Assembly (NCBI GenBank): GCA_903875045.1
Contig: CAIQUS010000238.1
Span: 1 to 58,283, forward strand
From: an uncultured Bacteroidales bacterium
GTDB lineage: Bacteria > Bacteroidota > Bacteroidia > Bacteroidales > FEN-979
DNA: 58,283 nucleotides
Direction: 5' to 3'
The position numbers were made by a program, and so were the translations under genes. The notes beneath the pieces were generated by a model that had not been told where the DNA came from, ran no database searches, and saw only the letters and a list, made by a program, of their open reading frames with translations. Positions 16,975 through 23,155 of the stretch are shown piece by piece; the stretch's first letter is position 1, and each line of letters starts with the position of its first letter.

Positions 16975-17958
16975 TTATAGTCTTTCAACAAGTTTCCCGG
17001 CATCAATTCCGAACCCGCACCGGAAATGTTTTTCCGGACAGGTTTTGAATCCATGCAATCCGCAGGGGCGACATGCCAGTTTTTCTGTGATCTCAACCAC
17101 ACTGGAGTTCGTGGCCAGTGGCCCGAACCCAAATTCAGGCACCGTGGAGCAATAAATGGCGGTAACCGGAGCATTAACAGCCGATGCGAGATGCATGGGT
17201 GCCGAATCGTTGGTAAAATTCATCTTTGACTGCTTCATCAGTGCGGCCGACTGAAGGAGGGTAAGTTTTCCGGTAAGATTGATGGTACCGGGATGGCCTG
17301 CCCGGTTGATGATTTCTTGGCAAAGTGCCTGATCATCCGGGGCGCCGAGCAGGAAAACGGGGTATTCATGCGGTATCCGGCAAATAAGTTCAATCCATTT
17401 TTCAACAGGGTACTGTTTGGTAAACCAGAGAGAAGCAGGTGAAATAGTGTAGAATATCCCATTTACAAACTGTCCCGACACTGCTTCATCGGATGGGGTA
17501 GGGTACAGACCAGGCATGGTTTCAAGATCATCGGTGATCTCGCTGATCAGCGATAAATTTCGCTTGATTTCATGAATACCGGTACCGATTTCATGCGGGA
17601 TTTTTCTGGTAAAGCAAAATGACCATGGGTTTTTGTCGAATCCTAACCGCATTCCGGCCCGTGAACAGGCCGTCAGGAGGCCGGTCATGAAAAATCGCTG
17701 CAAATTCACTACCATGTCATATCTGGTGTGCCGTATGCCGGTCATGAGTTTACTGAAGTTGCGGTATTTGTGTGATTTTTTGTCCCATGTCAAGACATCA
17801 TGTAAAAAAGGGTGGCCCAGGAACAGGTTTTCCATCCCTTTTTTTACCAGGAAATCAATCCGGGCGTCAGGAAAATGGTGGTGCAATTTTTCCAGAACTG
17901 GCGTAGCAAGGATTACATCGCCGATGGAGGCGGTTTGGATAATCAGAATTTTTTTCAT
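16975..17958 (-). CDS. Glycosyltransferase family 9 (heptosyltransferase-like)
   Basis: GT-B fold transferase of 327 aa related to ADP-heptose:LPS heptosyltransferases, probably adding a sugar to the LPS core on the cytoplasmic side of the inner membrane. Signatures: N-terminal 'ILIIQTASIGDVILATPVLEKLHHHFPDARIDFLV', 'YDMVVNLQ', and the C-terminal donor-binding 'FTNDSAPMHLASAVNAPVTAIY'. A Cys-rich tail ('CRPCGLHGFKTCPEKHFRC') matches many family members. The ATG at 17958 abuts the dapD stop codon directly (TAG then ATG), so translation is probably coupled. The sugar donor is not determined. Confidence 0.88.
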   Translation of the reverse strand: MKKILIIQTASIGDVILATPVLEKLHHHFPDARIDFLVKKGMENLFLGHPFLHDVLTWDKKSHKYRNFSKLMTGIRHTRYDMVVNLQRFFMTGLLTACSRAGMRLGFDKNPWSFCFTRKIPHEIGTGIHEIKRNLSLISEITDDLETMPGLYPTPSDEAVSGQFVNGIFYTISPASLWFTKQYPVEKWIELICRIPHEYPVFLLGAPDDQALCQEIINRAGHPGTINLTGKLTLLQSAALMKQSKMNFTNDSAPMHLASAVNAPVTAIYCSTVPEFGFGPLATNSSVVEITEKLACRPCGLHGFKTCPEKHFRCGFGIDAGKLVERL

Positions 17959-18774
17959 CTATACTGGTACGTCAAATTCCCGTAGAGCCTGATTGAGGGA
18001 AGTTTTCAGGTCGGTTGATGGTTTACGGCTGCCGATGATCAAGGCGCAGGGAACATGGTAAATCCCGGCAGGAAAGCTTTTGGGGAGCGTTCCGGGGATC
18101 ACGACCGATCGCGGGGGAACATAACCTTTATATTCAACAGGTGTTACGCCCGACACATCAATTATTTTAGTGGAACCGGTAAGCACCACATTTGCTCCCA
18201 ATACAGCTTCACTGCCAACTCTTACACCCTCCACCACAATGCATCTGGAACCCAGAAAGCAATTGTCTTCAATAATAACCGGTGCTGCCTGAACAGGTTC
18301 CAGTACGCCGCCAATCCCGACACCGCCGCTGAGGTGGCAATGTTTGCCGATCTGGGCGCATGAACCAACTGTTGCCCAGGTATCCACCATGGTTCCTGTA
18401 TCGATGTATGCACCAATATTAACATACGAAGGCATCAGGATAACCCCTTCAGCTAAAAATGCACCATAGCGGGCAATGGCATGCGGCACAACCCGAACGC
18501 CTTGCCTGTCATAGTTGGTTTTCAGCGGAATTTTATCATAAAACTGAAACGGGCCAACCTCAATTACTTCCATTTTCCGGATGGGAAAATAGAGGATTGC
18601 TGCCTTTTTTATCCATTCATGGGTGATCCATTGCCCTGAATCCTGGGAAGCAACCCTGAGCAAACCCTTGTCAAGCTGAGCGATCACTTCACAAATAGCA
18701 TCACGGGTTTCCGGATTTTTTAATAATTCCCGGTTTTCCCATGCAGATTCAATGAGTTGTTTAAGTCTGATCAT
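17959..18774 (-). CDS. dapD: 2,3,4,5-tetrahydropyridine-2,6-dicarboxylate N-succinyltransferase
   Basis: Succinylates tetrahydrodipicolinate in the succinylase branch of lysine/meso-diaminopimelate synthesis, using succinyl-CoA. A left-handed beta-helix is visible as hexapeptide repeats from about residue 110 to 230 ('GAYIDTGTMVDTWATVGSCAQIGKHCHLSGGVGIGGVLEP'-type runs). 'VMPSYVNIGAYID' and 'LGANVVLTGSTKIIDV' are characteristic. The start is the ATG at 18774 (MIRLKQLIESAWENR, 271 aa), since an upstream in-frame start would be TTG. It is the first gene of the leftward group and abuts the GT9 gene. Confidence 0.93.
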   Translation of the reverse strand: MIRLKQLIESAWENRELLKNPETRDAICEVIAQLDKGLLRVASQDSGQWITHEWIKKAAILYFPIRKMEVIEVGPFQFYDKIPLKTNYDRQGVRVVPHAIARYGAFLAEGVILMPSYVNIGAYIDTGTMVDTWATVGSCAQIGKHCHLSGGVGIGGVLEPVQAAPVIIEDNCFLGSRCIVVEGVRVGSEAVLGANVVLTGSTKIIDVSGVTPVEYKGYVPPRSVVIPGTLPKSFPAGIYHVPCALIIGSRKPSTDLKTSLNQALREFDVPV

Positions 18775-18815
18775 TTTGAAAATCAAAAGTCAAAATACAA
18801 AGGTCAAAGTTAACC

Positions 18816-18850
18816 TTTAATCCGAAATCTGAAATCTGAAATCCGAAATC
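18816..18850. repeat. GAAATCT-type tandem repeat in the dapD-ruvX divergent spacer
   Basis: Four degenerate units (CCGAAATCT, GAAATCT, GAAATC, CCGAAATC) lie upstream of the ruvX promoter box. This is a different sequence family from AAATCGT. Confidence 0.75.
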
Positions 18851-18854
18851 TTTC

Positions 18855-18862
18855 TACCTTTG
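18855..18862 (+). promoter_or_regulatory. Candidate -7 box (TACCTTTG) for ruvX
   Basis: TACCTTTG followed by CAAC, 16 bp before the ruvX ATG at 18878, matches the Bacteroidota -7 consensus. The GAAATCT repeat occupies the place where a -33 element would lie. Confidence 0.5.
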
Positions 18863-18877
18863 CAACAAAATTGCTGA

Positions 18878-19291
18878 ATGGGAAGGATTGTTGCGATTGA
18901 TTACGGACAGAAGAGGACAGGTCTTGCAGTAACAGATGAGTTGAAGATTTTTGCGACCGGGCTCACTACATTGAATTCAATGGATGTGCTTGATTTTTTA
19001 AAAGATTATGCAAAAAAGAACGTTGTAGATTGTTTTGTGGTAGGCAAGCCAAAACAGATGAATTACACCGATTCTGAATCAACTGTCTTTATCGAACCTT
19101 TTGTAAAGGCACTCAGGGCAACTTTTCCCGGAATTCGGGTAGAACGGGCTGATGAAAGGTTTACATCGCTGCTTGCCACCCGCACCATCAGGGAAGCAGG
19201 GCTTAAAAAAAAGGATCGTCAGGATAAGGCGTTGGTTGATATGGTAAGTGCGACCATCATGCTGCAATCGTATATGGAAATTGGAAATTAG
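18878..19291 (+). CDS. ruvX: Putative Holliday junction resolvase / pre-16S rRNA nuclease YqgF
   Basis: RNase H-fold nuclease of 137 aa, the expected length, implicated in pre-16S rRNA 5' processing and annotated as a Holliday junction resolvase. Motifs: N-terminal 'VAIDYGQKRTGLAVTD', 'VVGKPKQMNYTDS', 'VERADERFTSLLATRTI' and 'DKALVDMVSATIMLQSYM', the last carrying the catalytic acidic residue. The final codons (Met-Glu-Ile-Gly-Asn-stop) are the first unit of the GAAATTGGAAATTAG tandem repeat, so the repeat has set the present C-terminus. It is followed by def in the same direction. Confidence 0.92.
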   Translation: MGRIVAIDYGQKRTGLAVTDELKIFATGLTTLNSMDVLDFLKDYAKKNVVDCFVVGKPKQMNYTDSESTVFIEPFVKALRATFPGIRVERADERFTSLLATRTIREAGLKKKDRQDKALVDMVSATIMLQSYMEIGN

Positions 19292-19368
19292 AAATTGGAA
19301 ATTAGAAATTAGAAATTGGAAATTAGAAATTGGAAATTAGAAATTGGAAATTGGAAATTAGAAATTGG
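19276..19368. repeat. GAAATTGGAAATTAG tandem repeat overlapping the ruvX stop
   Basis: About eleven 7-8-mers alternating GAAATTG and GAAATTA run from inside the last ruvX codons to about 19368. The stop codon TAG of ruvX is part of the first repeat unit. A further TAG or TAA occurs in most units, so the array cannot be read through. Confidence 0.9.
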
Positions 19369-19397
19369 GAATGGAAAACTATATTAAAATTGAGGTT

Positions 19398-19441
19398 CAC
19401 TTGCCCACTCGTCCACCTGCCCACTTGCCCACTTGCCCACA
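19398..19441. repeat. CTTGCCCAC tandem repeat upstream of def
   Basis: Five units of about 9-10 bp (CTTGCCCAC, TCGTCCAC, CTGCCCA, CTTGCCCA, CTTGCCCAC) end about 30 bp before the def ATG. It is unrelated to the neighbouring GAAATTG array, so two repeat families share one 178-bp spacer. Confidence 0.85.
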
Positions 19442-19469
19442 ATAAAAATTAACCATAAACCAGCACCCT

Positions 19470-20042
19470 ATGATTCTCCCGGTTGTCGCCTACGGGCACC
19501 CTGTTTTAAAGAAAGTGGCAGAAGATATTTCTCCGGATCATCCAAACCTTAGCCAGTTTATTGCCGATATGTGGGAAACCATGTATTTGTCGGATGGCGT
19601 TGGTTTGGCAGCTCCGCAGGTAAACCGTTCTATCCGGTTGTTTGTGATTGATGCATCGGCTTTTGCCGAAAAGTATCCGGGGGCGGAGAATTTCAAAAAA
19701 GCCTTTCTTAACGCATATATATATAAGGAGGAAGGTGACGAATTTTCGTTCAATGAAGGGTGCCTGAGTTTCCCCGGATTGCGTGAGGACATTCTGCGGA
19801 AGCCAGTCATCTATATCAGATATATGGATGAAAATTTTGTTGAACACGATGAAAGGTATGACGGTGTGATTGCCAGGGTAATCCAGCATGAATATGACCA
19901 CATTGAGGGAATTGTTTTCGTTGACCGCATTACTTCACTGAAAAAAATTCTCCTGAAACGAAGGTTGTCCGACATCAGTAAGGGAAATGTGGAGGTGGCT
20001 TACCGCATGATGTTCCCCCAGTTGAAAAAAGGAAGAAAATAA
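19470..20042 (+). CDS. def: Peptide deformylase
   Basis: Removes the formyl group from the N-terminal Met of nascent proteins; Fe2+/Zn2+ metallopeptidase acting at the ribosome. All three family motifs are intact: motif 1 'GVGLAAPQV', motif 2 'EGCLSFPG' with the metal-binding Cys, and motif 3 'QHEYDHIEG', the HExxH equivalent. At 190 aa it has normal length with a Bacteroidota-type basic C-terminal tail. The ATG at 19470 (MILPVVAYGHPVLKKVA) is standard. It is followed by a TPR lipoprotein gene after 40 bp. Confidence 0.95.
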   Translation: MILPVVAYGHPVLKKVAEDISPDHPNLSQFIADMWETMYLSDGVGLAAPQVNRSIRLFVIDASAFAEKYPGAENFKKAFLNAYIYKEEGDEFSFNEGCLSFPGLREDILRKPVIYIRYMDENFVEHDERYDGVIARVIQHEYDHIEGIVFVDRITSLKKILLKRRLSDISKGNVEVAYRMMFPQLKKGRK

Positions 20043-20082
20043 ACAGGAAATATTTTTACAAATTACAGATAAAATCTCAATA

Positions 20083-20661
20083 ATGAAAAAAACAGCAGTT
20101 TCAGTGCTCTCTGCGCTACTGATGATGATAATGGTTAGTTGCAGCCCTTCGCGCGATAAAGTTGCGAACCAGATTCAAACCCTGGAGAAAAGTCTTTTTT
20201 CTCCGGAAGCAGTAAGTTTTAATAAGCAAAAAGCAGATAGTCTTTTGTCGTTATATGAAATGTTTATCAAAGAACATCCCAAAGATTCACTATCACCGGG
20301 ATATTTGTTCAAAGCTGCCAACATTGTGATGAATTCGGGTGACGGCCCACGGGCGCTCAAACTCTTCGATCAATACATGACCAATTATCCCGACAAACCT
20401 AAGGCCTCCCTTTGTATGTTTTTTAAGGCGTTTGTCTATGAAAACGTCATGCAGGACCTTGACAAAGCCCGGGAGACGTATCTCTTGTTTATAGAAAAAT
20501 ACCCTTCCGATGACTTTACCAAGGATGCAAAAATGGCATTGATGAACCTTGGTAAAACCCCCGACATGCTTGTCCGGGAATTTGAAGCGGCAAAAAAAGC
20601 GGATAGTGCACGGATTGCAGATTCTCTGTCAAAAATCAAAAAACCAAAGAAACGCTCATAA
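20083..20661 (+). CDS. TPR-repeat lipoprotein
   Basis: Predicted lipoprotein of 192 aa: signal peptide MKKTAVSVLSALLMMIMVSC with the lipobox Cys at residue 20. The body is helical, with two or three TPR-like hairpins ('SLYEMFIKEHPKDSLSPGYLFKAANIVM', 'RALKLFDQYMTNYPDKPKASLCMFFKAFVY', 'ARETYLLFIEKYPSDDFTKDAKMAL'), and ends in a Lys-rich tail. Similar lipoproteins often follow ruvX-def in Bacteroidota, though the role is unknown. It may scaffold an envelope complex. Convergent with cdaA. Confidence 0.8.
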   Translation: MKKTAVSVLSALLMMIMVSCSPSRDKVANQIQTLEKSLFSPEAVSFNKQKADSLLSLYEMFIKEHPKDSLSPGYLFKAANIVMNSGDGPRALKLFDQYMTNYPDKPKASLCMFFKAFVYENVMQDLDKARETYLLFIEKYPSDDFTKDAKMALMNLGKTPDMLVREFEAAKKADSARIADSLSKIKKPKKRS

Positions 20662-20696
20662 CCCAACCCCACAACACCAATATCCTCCACCCCCTC

Positions 20697-20775
20697 ATTG
20701 CTTGCATTGTTTGCATTGCCTGCATTGTTTGCATTGTTTGCATTGTTTGCATTGTTTGCATTGTTTGCATTATTT
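20697..20775. repeat. 9-bp tandem repeat (TTTGCATTG) between convergent genes
   Basis: About eight 9-bp units, mostly perfect, run from about 20697 to the last codons of cdaA at 20770-20775. The unit length is a multiple of three, so each strand has long false open frames (repeating Asn-Asn-Ala or Leu-His-Cys); these are not genes. The array replaces a normal terminator region between the TPR lipoprotein gene and cdaA. Confidence 0.9.
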
Positions 20776-21552
20776 AAACAGGCCCTCAACAAAATTCGAA
20801 AGATCACTGGGACTCACGTTCTCATAGAGTATTCCCTCATAGCAGTATGCGATGTCTCCCCTTTCCTCGGAAACAATGATGGCGATTGCATCTGATTTTT
20901 CCGTGATACCTACAGCGGCACGATGCCGTAATCCGTAAAAAGGAGGGATTGTTGCTTTGTTGGATACGGGCAGGATACATCTTGCAGCCCTGATATTTTC
21001 TCCGATAACGATCACAGCACCATCATGCAGCGGGCTGTTTTTAAAGAATATCGTTTCGAGGATGACTTCCGAAACTTTCGCATCAACGGCCTGTCCGGTG
21101 GCAATATATTGCGCCAGTTCATTTTGCTGTGCGATCACAATCAAAGCACCGGTTTTGGTTTCAGCCATTTTCTGACATGCTTTTACAATTTTATCAATGT
21201 TCAGGTTAACCGGGTTGTCGATCTTAAACCGCCAGAAAAGGAAACGCTTTCGTTGATTCTTAATGATTTTTGAGTTTCCAAGCATGAGCAGGACCTGGCG
21301 TATCTCGGGTTGAAATACCACCACAAGGGCGATTACCCCAACGCTGATGAACTGCCCGAGGATTTCGGTAAGCAGTTGCATCTGCATTACTTTTACGACC
21401 CTCCAGATGAGGTAAACAGCAATGATCCCGATGAAAATCCTGATCGCGGCAGTTCCCTTGACAAGGTTGTAAATTTCGTACAAGAGTATTGCGAACAGAA
21501 GGATGTCAATGATATCAACGATCCGAAGCGAAAACAGTCCTACTAATAACAT
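20770..21552 (-). CDS. cdaA: Diadenylate cyclase CdaA
   Basis: Membrane-bound enzyme that makes the second messenger c-di-AMP from two ATP. The N-terminal ~80 residues contain three hydrophobic segments ('IVDIIDILLFAILLYEIYNLV', 'AAIRIFIGIIAVYLIW', 'FISVGVIALVVVF'). The DisA_N catalytic domain follows, with the diagnostic 'DGAVIV' (DGA at 177-179) and 'RHRAAVGI' (RHR at 209-211) motifs. At 260 aa it is typical for CdaA/DacA. It lies 23 bp downstream of folP on the same strand. The last codons run into the TTTGCATTG repeat. Confidence 0.95.
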   Translation of the reverse strand: MLLVGLFSLRIVDIIDILLFAILLYEIYNLVKGTAAIRIFIGIIAVYLIWRVVKVMQMQLLTEILGQFISVGVIALVVVFQPEIRQVLLMLGNSKIIKNQRKRFLFWRFKIDNPVNLNIDKIVKACQKMAETKTGALIVIAQQNELAQYIATGQAVDAKVSEVILETIFFKNSPLHDGAVIVIGENIRAARCILPVSNKATIPPFYGLRHRAAVGITEKSDAIAIIVSEERGDIAYCYEGILYENVSPSDLSNFVEGLFK

Positions 21553-21575
21553 GTTGCAAAGTTACCATTTTTCCA

Positions 21576-22400
21576 CTAACCGAGCATCTTTACCAGTCTG
21601 ATTGCCTCCATCGCCTCCCTTACATCATGCACCCTCAGAATGTCGGCGCCTTTGATCAGCGCGATGGTGTTAAGTACGGTTGTGCCATTGAGTGCTTCGG
21701 AAGCATTGATATTCAGCGACCTGTTTATCAATGATTTTCTTGACAGACCGACTACCATCGATGTTGCCGGAAATTTGAAATCTTCCAGGCGGGCAAGCAA
21801 CGTAAAGTTTTGTTCAACAGTTTTGCCGAAACCGAATCCGGGGTCGATCAATACCTGGCGGATTCCTGTATCACGGCATAGTGTTAATTGGTTCTCAAAG
21901 AAATAGGCCACCTCTGCCACCACATCGGAGTAAGTGGGATGATGTTGCATATCAGCAGGAGTGCCTTTCATGTGCATGAGAATATAGGGAACTTTGAGGG
22001 ATGCAACTGTTTCAAGCATGCCTTCACTGTAGCGTCCGCCATAAATATCATTGATGATGGATGCGCCATGTTCCACTGCCTCCCGGGCCACCATCGGGCG
22101 AAAGGTGTCTACTGACAATATGCACCCGGGAAAATGGTCCCGGATAGCTTTCACGGAAGGGAGCAGGCGCCTGAGTTCCTCAGATTCATTCACCTCACCG
22201 GCTCCCGGCCTTGTGGATACAGCGCCAATGTCAATAATGGATGCACCATCTTCCAGCATCTTTTCCACCTGCCGCAACTGACTATCCATACCCGGAAATT
22301 TTCCGCCATCGAAAAATGAGTCGGGTGTAAGGTTCAGGATGCCCATCACCACAGGGGTGGATAAGTCCAATTCCCTGGTGCCACAAAATAGTTTTGCCAT
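21576..22400 (-). CDS. folP: Dihydropteroate synthase
   Basis: Joins 6-hydroxymethyl-7,8-dihydropterin pyrophosphate to p-aminobenzoate in folate synthesis; the sulfonamide target. Signatures: 'MGILNLTPDSFFDGGKF', 'GASIIDIGAVSTRPGA', 'LSVDTFRPMVAREAVEHGASIINDIYGG', 'PYILMHMKGTP', 'IDPGFGFGKTVEQNF' and the C-terminal 'RVHDV'. At 274 aa it is normal. The ATG at 22400 is clear. It probably forms an operon with cdaA, a pairing common in Bacteroidota. Confidence 0.95.
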   Translation of the reverse strand: MAKLFCGTRELDLSTPVVMGILNLTPDSFFDGGKFPGMDSQLRQVEKMLEDGASIIDIGAVSTRPGAGEVNESEELRRLLPSVKAIRDHFPGCILSVDTFRPMVAREAVEHGASIINDIYGGRYSEGMLETVASLKVPYILMHMKGTPADMQHHPTYSDVVAEVAYFFENQLTLCRDTGIRQVLIDPGFGFGKTVEQNFTLLARLEDFKFPATSMVVGLSRKSLINRSLNINASEALNGTTVLNTIALIKGADILRVHDVREAMEAIRLVKMLG

Positions 22401-22498
22401 TGTTTTTTTTGCAATATTAAACCAAAAAAATATTGGTTTATCTCAAACGGCTTAAAAACGGGCTGTTTTCTGAGGATCAACAATAAAGAAAATAGTAT

Positions 22499-22506
22499 TA
22501 CTTTTG
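22499..22506 (+). promoter_or_regulatory. Candidate -7 box (TACTTTTG) for the metal-related operon
   Basis: TACTTTTG lies 15 bp before the ATG at 22521 and fits TAnnTTTG. The surrounding sequence is AT-rich; no defined -33 motif or metal-regulator operator was recognised. Confidence 0.4.
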
Positions 22507-22520
22507 CAGATGCAAATATT

Positions 22521-23012
22521 ATGATGAAAACAATACAACGCATCGGTATTATTTTTATGTTGCTGGTCTTCCTTTTCGGAACAACCGGATTATCGGTGCT
22601 CCATCATATTTGCAACAGCAGCAAAGAGAACATTGTGACAGTTTACCCTGAGTTTTTCAAAAGTTCAGGATCCTCCTGCTGTGCAGATGAATCAACCGGT
22701 TACGCGTGTTCCAATCACGTTGCTAAATCAGAGGATGCGCTGCCCAGGCAAATTGATGCATCACCATGCTGCAAAAGCATTGTCACTTTTTTTAAGTTAG
22801 AGATACTTACTGAAAGGGTTACAAAACTTCAAGTCAACACGGAATCTGCGAAAAATCCGGAATATCCGGTTTTAATATGCTCATTGCCTGCATTTGAGCA
22901 GCCTTTATTGAAACCTGCTCATTTTCAATTTTACTCCCCTCCTTTATTTGGAAAAGTTTTGGTGTATTATCTGCACCAGATGAAAATCCCGGCTCATCCT
23001 TCATTAGCCTGA
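22521..23012 (+). CDS. HYC_CC_PP-family-like small secreted or membrane Cys-rich protein
   Basis: A 163-aa protein with one N-terminal hydrophobic segment (about 8-26, 'GIIFMLLVFLFGTTGLSVL'), then 'HHIC' (residues 28-31), a 'CC' pair at 53-54, a 'CC' pair at 83-84 and 'SPPLFG' near the C-terminus. The order His/Cys motif, CC, PP fits the Bacteroidota HYC_CC_PP family, though here the first motif reads HHIC rather than HYC. Members sit beside TonB receptors and HMA proteins, which is the context here. Metal binding, possibly copper, is inferred from the His and Cys clusters. The downstream TonB receptor starts about 145 bp later. Confidence 0.65.
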   Translation: MMKTIQRIGIIFMLLVFLFGTTGLSVLHHICNSSKENIVTVYPEFFKSSGSSCCADESTGYACSNHVAKSEDALPRQIDASPCCKSIVTFFKLEILTERVTKLQVNTESAKNPEYPVLICSLPAFEQPLLKPAHFQFYSPPLFGKVLVYYLHQMKIPAHPSLA

Positions 23013-23155
23013 CAAGGCCATTCATTTACTCAATTTCCACATCCTCCTGATCAAAGGGTAGGAGGGAATGTGATTCCATCTTTTTTCAGGGCTGGAATCA
23101 AGCTGGGTTTGTATGGCTATTAAACCTTATTATTTGATGTCGGATTAATACATGA

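Noticed and set aside
20436-20827. Open frames on both strands with Leu-His-Cys or Asn-Asn-Ala repeats
   Set aside because: They are translations of the 9-bp TTTGCATTG tandem array overlapping the TPR lipoprotein and cdaA genes; no independent coding signal.
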